A stretch of 64,000 nt of DNA from Brasenia schreberi (GCA_036023115.1 JAYKKT010000061.1:14281001-14345000), one strand, 5' to 3'. Numbered from the stretch's first letter, positions 1-11,786 are shown. A program made the numbers and translations. The notes: generated by a model from the letters alone, not told the origin.

Positions 1-905
1 TGAGATGCCAAGAAAAGCGACCTCCTAGAGACCAAATGGCATGGTTGAACCTTTGAGTCTTATGAAGACTTGCTGCTTCAAGTGAGCGGGCCTTATGTTC
101 GCTCGATGTTCGAGTTTTTGGAAAACCTGATTTCAAAAGGGAAACTCCTTGTTAGCCTCGCTCCTAAGGACCTCTAGCTCCTCGTGTTTGCCTTTATTTG
201 AGTCTTAACACTCGCTAATCTAGCGGAGGTTTGATAAGAAAACAAGCTAAGTTTCAAAATTCCTACGCCTTATTCAAAACGTCGGATTCTCAAGCAAAAT
301 GAAATTCAAGTAAGTAAATCCTATTTTTACTTTAGGATTCTTTGAAATGAACCTTGTTTACTTGGGATAAGTCGCAGGGATGGGAAAGAGATACCACGGT
401 CCCTTCTGAAGCGTCCCGTGGTTTGAGGTAGAGAGGTGGAAAACTGCTCTTTTTGAGCTTTTTGGCCTTTTCTTTCTTTTTTCATAGAGGGTCTCCCTTT
501 GGGAGTATTTTTTCTTTATTCCCTCTTTTCCATAGAAGAATCGATTTTAAATTTTTGGGATTCAGCTTTCTTCTTTGGGGAAAGAGATTTTGGTAGGGAT
601 TTCCCTTTGTTTTCGCCAAATTTTCCTTTTTGGAAAGAGAAGAGAAGGGGGGAGGACTTATCCCAAGGTCATATATTTAGAAATAGCACGTACTACTTGC
701 AAGTATCTTGCTATATTGAATTAGGCCTTTTTTTGTAAGAAGAAGAATTTTGAAAAATGTAACCATATATTTTGGAAAGCTCCACTTTTTCACAAGTGTT
801 GATTCTCTTATTCAGGGTCACACAATTTGCCTTTGATCCTTCCTTTCGAAGTTTCAAAGTAAGTCTCCCTAAAACATTTTCGAAAATGGGAATTTAACTT
901 AGACC
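1..905 (-). other. TE-A 3' non-coding region between pol and 3' LTR
   Basis: This stretch follows the integrase stop and matches the equivalent regions of TE-C, TE-E, TE-F, TE-H, TE-I and TE-K. It holds a conserved inverted repeat (393-422) and a conserved open frame on the opposite strand (around 499-760). No protein-coding domain is visible in the sense direction. The polypurine tract and 3' LTR lie outside the window. Confidence 0.85.
393..422 (-). other. Conserved 3'-region hairpin (TE-A copy)
   Basis: ACCACGG at 393-399 pairs with CCGTGGT at 416-422 around a 16-base loop. Both arms are also exact in TE-H (30867-30906), TE-F (43856-43885) and TE-E (47578-47607), while loop bases vary. 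In TE-I (54703 onward) the stem has one mismatch. Confidence 0.6.
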
Positions 906-2048
906 CTACACATGATACTTCTTTAAGTATTGAATATTGATAGGATCTGCTAAATTCCTACCTTCTACATCGATCAACCAATAAGAGTTGTTTGTGGTGG
1001 TTCCCCACACAACATAAGGGTCATCCCACTTGGGCCGCCACTTTCCAAGTAGATGTGGGCCACGATAGTGGATGATTTTCAAAATAAGATCTCCCACTTC
1101 AAAGTGGCGAGGTTTCATATGTTTCTCATAGTGTCAGGCTATCCTTTGCCGGTATGCATGAGCATGATCCATAGCAAGGAGTCACCTCTCATCTAACAAA
1201 TCTAGTTCGGCCATCCTAGCATGCTGAAGCGTCTCTAAGGGGAGGTTGAGTGCAATGGATGTATGGAATGAATGCAACCTTGTATGAATGGGAAGAATGG
1301 CGTTTGTGCCATAGACCAACTCAAATGGCGTGGCATTTGTGGGAGTTCGGATGGAAGTCCTATAAGCCCATAAGGCTTCATCCAGCTTCTCATGCCACGT
1401 CCTACCCTTCTCTAAAGTTTTCTCAATAATGCTAATGAGAGTCTTATTTGTGGCTTCGGCTTGGCCGTTGCCTTGAGGGTAGTAAGGCGATGAGAAGTGG
1501 TGAGTTATGCCATAGGTGTTGCACAACTTGACCATCCGCTCGTTTTTGAATGGGGTGCCATTATCGGACACATGGTCTCTTGGAACTCCAAATCGAGCCA
1601 AGATATTTTTCCTAATGAAAGCCACCACATGCTGCCCCTGGACATTAGTCAGGGAGGTGGCTTCGACCCATTTGGAAAAGTACTCAGTGGCTACTAAAAT
1701 GAACCTATGCCCATTTGATGCCTTTGGAAATATTGGTCCTACAATATCAAACGCCCACATGGTGAATGGCCAGGGGCTGACCACGGAATGCAATGAAGAT
1801 GAGGGGATATGAATGGCGTGCCCATGCACTTGACATGGATGACACTTCCTAACATGATCGTGACAATCCTTTTTCAAAGTGGACCAAAAATAACCAGCTC
1901 TAAGTATTTTTATTGCCATCATATTGGCATTAACATGACCTCCACATTCTCCATCGTGGAATTCATGCATTATAATCCTAGCCTCTTCTAGGTCGACACA
2001 CCTTAGTAAGATGCCGGTAAAACTTTTTTTGTACAAAACCCCACCCAA
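906..2048 (-). pseudogene. TE-A integrase (broken)
   Basis: Integrase inserts the cDNA into the host chromosome. The open piece 1182-2048 carries the N-terminal zinc-binding region (GGH and C-x2-C in KCHPCQ), and the catalytic triad in WAFDIVGP, SDNGTPF and QAEATN. The piece 906-1118 carries the C-terminal module with GKWRPKWDDPYVV, where the usual G of GPY is D, and ends LKKYHV then stop. There is no chromodomain. A stop near 1130 separates the two pieces and another near 2049 separates it from the archaeal RNase H. The retained catalytic residues show that the loss of function is recent. Confidence 0.9.
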
Positions 2049-2635
2049 AATTGTATATCGGGTAGAAATTTTCTAGATGAATGCCTTATCCTTGGATGTG
2101 ACATTTTCAGCAAATCCCCCATTTTCTAAAAAGCCTTTTATGTCATAAAACCAAGGTTTTTCATCAGAATCTGGGTTGTTTTGGCAAATTTCGAAGTCAT
2201 GTGTGGTTGGAGTGGGTGCATGCCATATTTCTAAGGATTGGGTTCCCAAAGCGGGATCGACCTTTAGGGCTGAACCCAAGGATGAGAGGGCATCGGCAAT
2301 GCCATTATCCTCTCTTCCTACATGTGTACTCACGATTGGAAGGATTCGACCAATCGAGTGGCCAACTCGTGATATGGAAGAAGCTTTTCGTTTCTAACTT
2401 GCCAAATTTTTAAAACTTGGTTTATAACGAGTAATGAAGCTCCAAAGACCTTAATGCATGATGCCCCTAGAGTTTTCGAAATTTTTAAGCCTTGTATGAG
2501 TGCTTCATACTCAGCTATGTTGTTGGAACATTCGAAATCTAGGAGTATGGCTATGGGTATTTCTCCCTTTTTAGGGGATATGAAGATGACCCCTGCACCA
2601 GCCCCTCTTTGGTTTCGCGCCCCATCGAAGTGCAC
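2049..2635 (-). pseudogene. TE-A archaeal-type RNase H domain (broken)
   Basis: This is the second RNase H that marks the Tat group. It is thought to support RNA removal during reverse transcription. Motifs on the minus strand are HFDGARNQRGAGAG (first acidic residue), AEYEALIQG, and VGREDNGIADAL. The third motif reads FGASLL where other copies have FGDSLL, so the catalytic aspartate is lost here. A frameshift near 2333 splits it into 2330-2635 and 2073-2333. A TAG at 2639-2641 separates it from the upstream RNase H. Confidence 0.88.
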
Positions 2636-2638
2636 TTT

Positions 2639-4293
2639 CTACACTTGGTTTTCAAAAGAATTTGCCAAAATGTGTTTTTGAAATTGATTTAGCAATATGC
2701 CTTCATCAGGCATTTCATCAAGTGTGGGATACGCATCCTCTAAGGGAAAGTCAGCCACATAGTCTATTAGGGCTTGCCCCTTAACGGAGATCTGGTGATG
2801 GTATTTCAAGTCATACTCCATTAGGAGGAGTTGCCATTTGTCCAACCTACCCGTGAGGATGGGTTTTTCGAACAAGTGCTTGATTGGGTCAAGCTTGGAC
2901 ACTATCCGGATCTCGTGATCCAAGTAGTGTTGGAATTTTTGGCAGGCCCATACCGAGGCCAAGCACGTCTTCTCCATGGCTTGATAATTCCTCTCATAAG
3001 CCAAGAGAGTTTTCGAAAGGTAATAGATGGCATACTCCTTGTGGGTATCATCCTCGTATTGAGCTAATAAGGCACCCAAAGCATTCGCATGCACAGAAAT
3101 GTAAAGCAGAAGAGCTTTTCCTTGCTTTGGAGGGTTTAAAATAGGGGGATTAACTAAGTATGCTTTTAATCTTTCAAAAGATTTTTGGCAATCGTTATCC
3201 CATAAAAATTTTGTCCCTTTTCTCAAAAGCTTGTTGAAGGGTTCGCATCTAGTTGCAAGGTTTTGAAATAAACCTGCGAATTGATTGGAGACGACCTTGG
3301 AGGCTACGGATCTGCGTGAGATTGGAGGGTGGAGCCATGTCTATGATGGATCTACACTTAGAGGGGTCGACTTCTATGCCCCTTTGGCTCACCATAAATC
3401 CTAAAAGCTTCTCGGATTCTACTCCGAACACGCACTTTTGAGGGTTTAGCTTTACTTTGTAAAGCCTAAGCCTTTCGAAAAATTTTCGCAAACATTCGAG
3501 ATGAGTGCATCGAGTCTTTGACTTAGCCAAGAGATCATCCATATATACCTCTACGAGCTTATGAATCTGATCGTGAAAGATCGTAGTCATAGCTCTTTGG
3601 TAGGTGGCACCGGCATTTTTCAAACCAAAGGGCATGACTGTATAGCAGTACGTGCCCCATGGGGTTGTGAAAGCAGTTTTAGCCTGATCTCGTGGGGCTA
3701 ATTTGATTTGGTTATACCCTAAATAGCCATCCATGAATAAAAACATTTCATGATTTGCAGTACTATCGACTATTAAATCAATGTTGGGTAAAGGAAAGTT
3801 ATCCTTTGGAATGGCTTTGTTCAGGTTTCTGAAATCGATGCATATTCGAATTTTTCCATTGGTTTTTTAAACAACAACGATATTTGACAACCAATCAAAG
3901 TATGCAATGGGTTTTATAAATCCGGCTTTTAATATCTTCTAAACCCTCTTTGACTTGTGAGTGTATGTTCGGATGTATCTTCCTAAGCTTTTACTTTATT
4001 GGTTTTGCATCCGAATCTAAGGGAAGACAATGCTCTACGACTCTTGGGTCTATACCCGGCATGTCTTCATACGTTCATGCAAACACATCGATGTAGGTTT
4101 TCAAAAATGCAATGAATGATGATCTTTCATGCTCATGCAAACATGCGCCTATCTTAATGTGCTTGGGCTTTGAATCACTCCCTAGGTTTATCTCTATGAA
4201 ATCTCCTCCTACTGAATTTGAAGGTTTTTCAAAATCGAGAATTTTATGAAATTTTGGGAGCTCGGAAGTAGGATCTTCCTCATGGGGATCCAC
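2639..4293 (-). pseudogene. TE-A reverse transcriptase and RNase H (broken)
   Basis: The RT palm is in 3249-3746: FLFMDGYLGYNQIKL holds the first catalytic aspartate (usual form MDGYSGYNQ), then PFGLKNAGATYQ, then the catalytic box YMDDLLAKS (usually YVDD). RNase H plus connection follows in 2639-3226, with LYISVHANALGALL and the YYLSKTL and YEKxC-like regions. The N-terminal part of RT lies at 3747-4293 with several stops, starting at IGACLHEHERSSF. Frameshifts occur near 3240 and 3750. It ends at the TAG at 2639-2641. Confidence 0.88.
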
Positions 4294-4707
4294 CTCTGGG
4301 CTTTGATCATTCTCGAGGCTTCTAAATCCTAGGGAATTTGAGTTTTATGCATGGGTTTTGAAAATACCTGGTTTTTTACTTGGGATTTCTATGGATTTGG
4401 AAATTTTTGGCCTTGTTATGAAGACAACTTTTCTTTCGAAATCCTTGGCTTTTCCCAAGTTTTTACCAAGAGCAGCTATATACAAGGTTTTGTTTTTGAT
4501 ATTTTCTAAATTTTCGATTTTTTTGGGTTTTTGTAAAACCAGAACTTTAGGAGCTATACAAACAACTCTTTTTTCGAGCTTTTCATCCTTTTCAAATGTT
4601 TTTGGTTTTTGGGGTTTTCCCATTTTTTGAATTTCGGGTTTTTCAAAATTTTTTGTGTTTTTGGTTGAGGGATCTTCCATCATACCTACAAAGGAAAACA
4701 CAACGGG
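4294..4707 (-). pseudogene. TE-A pol N-terminal lysine-rich linker
   Basis: The open piece 4345-4701 encodes a lysine- and proline-rich, low-complexity stretch with repeated FEKP and PKxxK units, directly upstream of RT. It starts right after the TAA at 4708-4710 that ends gag-pro and is in the same frame. The same linker occurs in TE-C, TE-F, TE-H and TE-K. Function unknown; it may be a flexible, nucleic-acid-binding tether. Confidence 0.75.
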
Positions 4708-7490
4708 TTAGACTCTAAACAAGAGGTCTAAATCGTAGGTTTCTGCTTGGGTAGGCTCGGGTCAAGGCTCCAGGGCACCCTTGACCCAGGTGGTCAACAG
4801 GTGGTGGCTCTGGTGGTATTTTAGGGATATTGCCGATCCCATATCAGCTTGGATTGGCCCTAGGCACTATGGGCTCTACGAGACCCTGGTTTTGTACCCC
4901 TAGACTCTTGTATGGCATATAGCCCATATGCAATAGCATGTTCCACAATTTTTTGTTTTTGGAAAAATTTTCATATAAGTCGTGGTCCTAGAACTTGTTG
5001 TCGTCTATGTTATGCACCTAAGGCTTTTCGTCCAGGGGTTTTTGAAATAGGCGACTCTTGGCCTTTCCTGAGATGGTTAGTATTTTGAGGGGGCTAGCCT
5101 TGGGCTGCCCCTTGATGTACATGACCTTCCTAGGTATTTTGAGTGTGAGCTTTGGTGGCTCGACCAAGGTCTGCCCCACATTGGCCTCGTGGGCCTGGGA
5201 ACTCGACAAGCATGGGAAATTCTGAATTCCCTGAAGCTGTGGGTGACTCTCACCTAGAATTACCACAACTTTATCCTCGAAAGGGATTTTAACACACCTA
5301 TGGAAGGTGGATGGTACAACACGCAGGATGTGTATCTAGGGCCTTCCCAACAATAGGTTATAGTGGGGTGGATGTCCAAGACATGGAACACCCCCATGTA
5401 AGCTATCCCTCCCGTTTCCATGGGCAATTCTATGGATCCTAGGGGTCTGGACGCATTCCCATCGTATCCAATGATTACGATGGGGCTTGGGTTCACGGAT
5501 GTCAAGGTGACTCCGATTTTGTACGCCATGTGGAGCGGAAGGATGTTGAACCCTCTTCCCCCATCAACTAGGCACCTATCGAGAGAGTGGTGATTCAATA
5601 CCACCTCGATATGTAGGGCTTGGTTGTGGGCTTCGTAGGGTATTTCTACATCATCGTTCGAGAATATGATGGGCGTTTTTGTACCTATAGATGCCACTTG
5701 GGTTGATAGGGACTCCGGGGTTATATTTGAGCTAACCTTGGCTCTTTCTAGAATTTTCTCTAAAATCAGTCTATGCCTAGGCGAGGTTTGTATCAACTCT
5801 AGGACGAACATGTTAATAGGAATCTTTGAAAGATGATTTTCAAAATCATACAAGGTTAAAACTACTTTGCCTTTGTCCACTTTTGGCGAGACTTTAGGAA
5901 TACATGCTTTGGAGGGGCCAGGTATACTGACCACCTTTTTAGCACTTTGTAGATGTGGGGGTTGATAGATCCTTCCGGACCTAGTCACCTCCCCCACGAT
6001 CAACCTAGGGCTTGCACCTATCGTGGCTCTATTTGTGTACTTGGGAGCACTTTGAATTTTTAAAACAGGTTTAACCGAGGGTGGGCCTCTTGGTACTCCC
6101 CGGATCACTACTTGGGCGGGTTTCCTATGAAGGATGAGAGTAGATGCACAAGTAGCAAAACTTTGCCCTTCCCACTGGTACTTGCGTGTTTGGGGAAGGG
6201 TTCCTCAGTGACCTGGAGCCAGCCTTCTGCTATCAAGTTCTCAATTTTATTAAGTAGGGAGAAACATCGCTTTGTATCATGGCCTTTGAGCCGATGATAC
6301 TTGCAGAATCGGTTTAAGAATCCCCCTTTGTAAGTGATTCCCTCAGGAATTTCGGGGAGTTCGATCATTCCTTAGGCAAGTAGGAGGTCTAGGACCTCCG
6401 ACATAGGTTGTCCCAGCGGAGTATACTCCCGTCTTTCAAAGGGTTTTTGCAAATTTTTCTCCATTTTATTTTCAAATTTTCAAAGTTTTTAGAAGTGCTT
6501 GCCGGGCTTGGATCCACCCAGACATTGGTGACTTTGTGGGGTTTTGCTCCTTTGTCCATGGTGGGTAGCCCATAAGTACTGGGCTTATCCAAGCAAGTTT
6601 TTGAAACCACATTCCCTTTCCACAAGTGGTCGTAAATCCCTTTTTTCAAATTCGTTTCAAAAAGAGATGCTTTTTTTATCAACTTGTGGAAAGTTGAGAT
6701 TTCGTGAAGGGAGAGAAGGGTTTTCAACTCATTTTTAAATTTATCCAAGATGAGCATGACTGCACATCCTTCGGATATTGGTTCTCGGACTTGCCCAAGG
6801 AGGGACCTCCATTGAAACAATAAAGGCATGCACGTCTTCATTCATGCCTTGCTTCGTATCCCTCAATGTGTTTAAAGTGGGCGTGACTTATACGTTATGC
6901 GAGAATCTCTGCATAAAGCAGTTCACTAACTCTTCAAAAGTAGCGAACTGGCTAAGATCGTAGGAAGCTAGCCATTTGGAAGCTGTGCCTTTGAGGGATA
7001 AAGGGAACCAATATACCCATTTCATCGAGTCATTCTTTTTCTTATGGGCTCGACGAGAGAAAAGTTGCAAGTGAGACCTAGGGTCCCCGTGCCATCATAC
7101 CGATGGAAATTCGGTATTTTATCGTCACTATCCGTTTCGTAGTCTAAAGGAAGAAAATCGGATAGGGCGTAGTTTCTTTTCTATTTGTTTTGCCCTTTCA
7201 GCAGTTGTAGGGCTTTACGATCCTTGTGGGTAAAGGATTCATGGTATTGGTTGCCTTCCATTGCGGAGGTCTCCTTGTGTTTCCGAGTTTTTTCAAATTT
7301 CTTTTTGGCCTTTGGTTCGCTATGTGACGAACATGAATCAGTTGCTTCAGCCTCTTGGCTAAGAGCGGCGATTTTGGCCTCAAAGTCCCTTCTTAACTAT
7401 TCGATCTCGAGTTTTCAAAAGCTTTCTAGAATGAGAACTTGATGCGCATGAGGCATGGCTAGACACTTCTTGGGAGCATGGACTTGACAT
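4708..7490 (-). pseudogene. TE-A gag-pro (broken)
   Basis: Gag forms the particle and binds RNA; protease cuts the polyproteins. The start is chosen at the ATG 7488-7490, which lies 25 bases after an acceptor-like AG and begins MSSPCSQEVSSHASCASSS, matching the start in TE-H. The capsid part is at 6389-7070. A CHHC-type knuckle, CKYHRLKGHDTKRC, lies in 6108-6368. Protease is in 5260-6108 with LVDGGRGFNILP as the active site. The second protease motif is frameshifted near 5340. The C-terminal part is 5018-5266. Several stops and frameshifts break it. It ends with TAA at 4708-4710. Confidence 0.88.
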
Positions 7491-7608
7491 GGCTCCGATG
7501 CTTTTAAAATCCAACTATGAAATGCAACAAACAAAAGAGTTAAAACACTTTTCCGTGAAATTTTTTCATGAGGCTTGTTTATATGAATCGATTTTTCATA
7601 AGACCCAC

Positions 7609-7626
7609 GTCCCACCGGGCGTGCCA
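7609..7626 (-). other. TE-A primer binding site
   Basis: The minus strand reads TGGCACGCCCGGTGGGAC, five bases after the LTR end. It starts TGG, as expected for pairing with the CCA end of a tRNA, and is identical to the site of TE-H. I could not identify the tRNA. Confidence 0.85.
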
Positions 7627-7631
7627 AATTC

Positions 7632-7862
7632 TATAGACACCCGAAAATTTTCACTCCAGGTTCTTAGGTCTGAAGTGAACCTTTTCGTATGTCTAAGTCA
7701 CTTAAAGGGCATGCCAGCTAGCTTACTCAAGCTAGTGAAGTAAGTTTTGAAAATATCTGACTTATGGTGGACAAGTGGGCTCTTTTCATCGCAGACCTTC
7801 TTGAACCGATACTCAAGGGTCAGTCTGTACGCTTAGAAAACTCGATTTTGAGCAAACATGAC
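7632..7862 (-). repeat. TE-A 5' LTR, last ~230 bp only
   Basis: The LTR terminus (reading GGTGTCTATA on the minus strand, usually TCTACA) and the two conserved U5 hairpins (about 7733-7757 and 7800-7817) are present. The LTR is cut at about 7862 and continues into an LTR tail of opposite orientation. Confidence 0.88.
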
Positions 7863-7961
7863 CTTTTGAGTAAGCTAGCTGGCACGCCCTAAAGTGACTT
7901 AGACACAAAAAGGTTCACTTCAGGCCTAAGAACCCAGAGTGAAAATTTTCGCGTGTCTACA
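7863..7961 (+). repeat. TE-B: LTR tail, plus orientation
   Basis: About 99 bp of an LTR end, from the U5 hairpin GTAAGCTAGCTGG to GTGTCTACA at 7961. To its right is the 3' region of TE-C, so this was an insertion into TE-C whose other parts are gone. To its left it meets TE-A's LTR head to head, giving an imperfect inverted repeat of roughly 100 bp arms (7632-7735 and 7863-7961). Confidence 0.85.
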
Positions 7962-8254
7962 GAGAGGAGAAAAGAAGAGGGGAAAGACTTATCCCAATGA
8001 TTTACTCGATTCATCCCAGATCAGCCTATTTAGAAATAGCATGTACTACTTGCAAGTATTTTGCTATATTGAACAAGGCCTTCCTTTGTAAGATGAAGAT
8101 TTTTGAAATGTAACCCATCCATTTTTGAAAACTCTGCTTTTTCACAAGCATCGATTCCCTCATTTAGGGTCATACGATCCACTTTGATCCTCACTCACGC
8201 AGTTTCAAAGGAGATTCTCTCAAAACGTTTTTACAAGGGGATTCAGCTTAGTCC
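7962..8254 (-). other. TE-C 3' non-coding region, partial
   Basis: It matches the pol-proximal part of the 3' regions of TE-A, TE-E and TE-K. The antisense frame encoding AYLEIACTTCKYFAILN is open here. The distal part with the hairpin and polypurine tract is lost at the TE-B junction. Confidence 0.8.
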
Positions 8255-9988
8255 CTACACATGGTACTTTTTCAAATATTGGGCATTCATGGGGTCTGCT
8301 AAATTTCTACCCTCAACATCGATTAACCAATATGCATTGTTCGTGGTGGTTCCATGTACAATGTAAGGACCATTCCACTTGGGCCGCCACTTTCCAAGTG
8401 GATGTAGGCCACGATGGTGGATGATTTTCAATACAAGGTCTCCCACTTTGAAGTGGCGAGGCTTCATACGCTTTTCATAATGTCGGGCTATCCTTTGCTA
8501 GTATGCATGTGCATGATCCATAGTAAGGAGCCTTCTTTCATTTAACAAATCAAGCTCGATCATTCTAGCATGTTGAAAAGTCTCTAGGGGAAGGTCGAGT
8601 GAAAGTGATGTATGGAATGAATGCATTTTGGTATGAATGGGGAGAATGGCGTTTGTGCCATAGACCAACTAAAATGGCATGGCATTTGTGGGAGTTCGGA
8701 TGGAAGTCCTATAAGCCCATAAGGCTTCATCCAACTTCTCATGCCACGTCTTACCCTTCTCTAAGGTTTTCTCAATAATGCTTATGAGAGTCTTATTGGT
8801 GGCTTCGGCTCGGCCGTTGCCTTGAGGGTAGGGTGATGAGAAGTGGTGAGTTATGCCATACGTGTTACATAACTTTACCATCCTCTCGTTCCTGAAGGGG
8901 GTGCCATTATCAGACACTAGGTCTTTTGGAACTCCAAATCGAGCCAAGATATTTTTCCTAATGAACGCCACTACAAGTTGCCCCTGGACATTAGTCAAGG
9001 AGGTAGCTTCAACCCATTTAGAAAAATACTCGGTGGCTGCTAGGATGAAACTATGTCCATTTGATGCATTTGGGGCTATTGATCCTACGATGTCAAATGC
9101 CCACATGGTGAATGGCCATGGGCTGACCACGGAATGCAAGGTTGATGATGGAGTATGAATGGCGTGTCCATGCACTTGATATGGGTGACATTTCCTAACA
9201 TGATCATGACAATCTTGCTTTAGAGTGGACCAAAAATAATTGGCTCTAAGTATTTTCATAGCCATCATGTTTGCATTGACATGCCCCCCACATTCTCCCT
9301 CGTGGTATTCATGCATTATAATCCTAGCCTCCTCAAGGTCTACACACCTCAATAAGATGCCGGTAAAACTCTTTTTGTAAAGAATCCCTCCCAAAACTAT
9401 GTATCGGGTTGAAATCTTTCGAATGAAAGCTTTGTCTTTAGAAGAAGCTAATTCTGAAAATCCTCCGTTTTCTAAGAATTCTTTAATGTCTTGAAACCAG
9501 GGCTTTTTAGTGGAATTTTGGTCATTTTGGCAAATCTCCAAATCGTGGATGGATGGAGTGGGTGAGTGCCCTATTTCTAAGGATCGGGTTCCCAAAGTGG
9601 GATCGACCCTTAGGGCTGATCCTAAGGATGAGAGGGCGTTTGCTATGCCATTGTCCTCTCTTCCTACGTGTGTGAGTATACATGATTTGAAGGAATCGAC
9701 CAGTTTGGTGGCCAATTCATGGTATGGAAGGAGTTTTTCATTTTTGACTTGCCAAATTTTCAAAACTTGGTTTATGACAAATAAAGAGTCTCCAAAGACT
9801 TCGATGCATGATGCCCCTAGATTTTTCGAAATTTTTAAGCCTTGTATGAGTGCTTCATATTCGGCTGTATTATTGGAACATTCAAAATCTAGGCGAATAG
9901 CAATTTGGATTTCTCCCTTTTCAGGGGATATGAGTATGACTCTCGCACCTGCCCCTCTTTGGTTTCTTGTCCCATCAAAGTGCATTTT
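8255..9988 (-). pseudogene. TE-C integrase and archaeal-type RNase H (long open frame plus broken tail)
   Basis: The piece 8669-9985 is a 438-residue open frame. Residues 1-130 are the archaeal-type RNase H (HFDGTRNQRGAGA, AEYEALIQG, FGDSLF, VGREDNGIANAL). Then come the integrase zinc region (KCHPYQ, where the second Cys of C-x2-C is Y) and the core (FDIVGS, SDNGTPF, AEATN). The integrase C-terminal module is at 8255-8467 (GKWRPKWNGPYIV, ending LKKYHV). The frame is broken between 8468 and 8668. A TGA at 9989-9991 precedes the archaeal RNase H. Confidence 0.9.
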
Positions 9989-11411
9989 TCATACTTAGTT
10001 TTCATTTAAACAGTTTGCTAAAACATGGTTTTGAAAGTTGTTTGAAAAGATGCCCTCGTCGGGCATTTCATCAAGTATGGGATATGAATCTTTCAAGGGG
10101 AATTCAGCCACATAATCAGCTAGGGCTTGCCCCTTAATGGAGGTTTGATGATGGAATTTTAAGTCATACTCCATTAAGAGGAGCTGTCATTTAACTAGCC
10201 TACCTGTGTTGATAGGTTTTTCAAACAAGTGCTTGATTGGATCAAGCCTAGACACTATCTAGATCTCATAATCTAGGAAGTAGTGTCTAAATTTCTGGCA
10301 GGCCCGTACCAAGGCCAAGCACGTTTTCTCCATGGCTTGATAATTTCTTTCATAAGCCAATAGAGTTTTCAAAATGTAGTAAATAGCATACTCTTTATGG
10401 GTGTCATCCTCATATTGAGCTAATAAAGCACCCAATGCCTTCATATAAACAGAAATGTAAAGCAAGAGTGGTTTTCCTTGCTTTGGAGGTTTTAAAGTCA
10501 GAGGATTAACCAAATACGCTTTTAATCTTTCGAAACTTTTTGGCAATCGTTGTCCCATACAAATTTCACCCATTTTCTCAAAAGCTTGTTGAAAGGTTTG
10601 CATCTCATTGCGAGGTTTGAAATAAACCTTCTAATCGATTGGAGGCGACCTTGGAGGCTTCGGATTTGAGTTAAGTTGGAGGGTGGAGACATGTCTATCT
10701 ATGATGGCTCGACACTTAGAGGGGTCGACTTCAATACCCCTTTGGCTCACCATAAAACCTAAAAAGCTTACCAGATTCCACTCTAAAAACACACTTTTGA
10801 GGGTTTAGTTTCACTTTGTAAAGCCTCAGTCTTTCGAAAACTTTTTGCAAAGATTCGATGTGTGTGCATTAGGTTTTTGATTTCACCAAGAGATCATCTA
10901 CATATACTTCTAAAAGCTCATGAATTTGATTGTGAAAAATGGTAGTCATGGCTCTTTGGTATGTGGCACCGGCGTTTTTCAATCCAAAGGGCATAACTGT
11001 GTAGCAGTAGGTACCCCAGGGTGTGGTAAAAACAGTTTTAGCTTGATCTCTTGGGGCTAACTTGATTTGATTATAACTCGAGTAGCCAACCATAAAAGAA
11101 AACATCTCATGATGGGTCGAAACACGGCATGTCTTCGTAGGTCCATGCAAAAATGTCTATATAGGCTTTCAGGAATGCAATGAATGATGCTTTTTCATGC
11201 TCATGCAGACATGTGCCTATCTTAACACGTTTTGGTTTTGACTCACTCCATAGGTTGATTTCTATAAAATCCCCTCCTATAGAATTTGAAGGTTTTTCTA
11301 AGTCAAGGATTTTGTGAAACTCAGGAAGCTCGGAGATTTGATCCTCCTCAGGGAAAAGGGGATCCTCCTCCGTGCTTTGATCATTTTCGAAAATTTTGAA
11401 TCCTAGGGAAG
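9989..11411 (-). pseudogene. TE-C RT and RNase H, with internal RT deletion
   Basis: RNase H is in 9989-10603 (LYISVYMKALGALL, YYILKTLL). The RT palm piece is 10869-11150 with GYSSYNQIKL, PFGLKNAGATYQ and the catalytic YVDDLLVKS. At about 11125 the sequence jumps from the palm start (HEMFSF) to the N-terminal motif that reads WTYEDMPG in other copies, so a few hundred bases of RT fingers are missing. The remaining N-terminal piece is 11126-11411. Confidence 0.85.
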
Positions 11412-11786
11412 TTAGAGTTGATGCTTCTTTTCACAAACACTTGGTTTTGGTTTTGAAATTTTTGCAAGTTTTGAAGATTTTGGGCCTTTTATAAAGACGA
11501 CTTTTTCTTCAAATTTCTTGACTTTTTTCAAATTTTCACGAGGAGTTGGTATGTACAAGATTTTGTTTTTGGTATTTTCTGGTTTTTCCATTTTTTTTGG
11601 TCTTTTGTAAAGACAAGACATTGGAGGAAAGGTAAATTACACTTTTTTTGGGTTTTTCGCAAGTTTCCAATGTTTTTGGGTTTTGAGGTTTCTCCAATTG
11701 TTTTTGGATTTTGAAAATTTGTATTTTTTTTGTCTTTTTGGTTAAGGAGGGGTCTTCCATCATACATACAAAGAAAACGCCATGAA
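11412..11786 (-). pseudogene. TE-C pol lysine-rich linker
   Basis: Low-complexity lysine-rich sequence homologous to the TE-A and TE-F linkers, spread over overlapping frames at 11412-11621 and 11528-11767. One base is missing relative to TE-F in the pyrimidine run before the start, which shifts the frame after the gag-pro stop. Confidence 0.7.

Larger units (their letters stand above)
1..7862 (-). mobile_element. TE-A: Tat-lineage Ty3/gypsy LTR retrotransposon, truncated at both ends
   Basis: On the minus strand, from high to low coordinate, one reads a stub of the 5' LTR, a primer binding site, gag, protease, a lysine-rich linker, RT, RNase H, archaeal-type RNase H, integrase and a 3' non-coding region that runs off the window. 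The second RNase H between RNase H and integrase places it in the Tat group of Ty3/gypsy. Frames are broken many times, so the copy is dead. The 5' LTR is cut at about 7862, where it meets an oppositely oriented LTR tail. The 3' LTR lies left of the window. Confidence 0.93.

Noticed and set aside
906..1118. Chromodomain at the integrase C-terminus
   Set aside because: All copies end a few residues after the GPY module (LKKYHV then stop), so the element does not belong to the chromovirus group.
1497..1991. Open frames on the plus strand opposite TE-A integrase
   Set aside because: They mirror the conserved integrase on the other strand and contain no recognisable domain.
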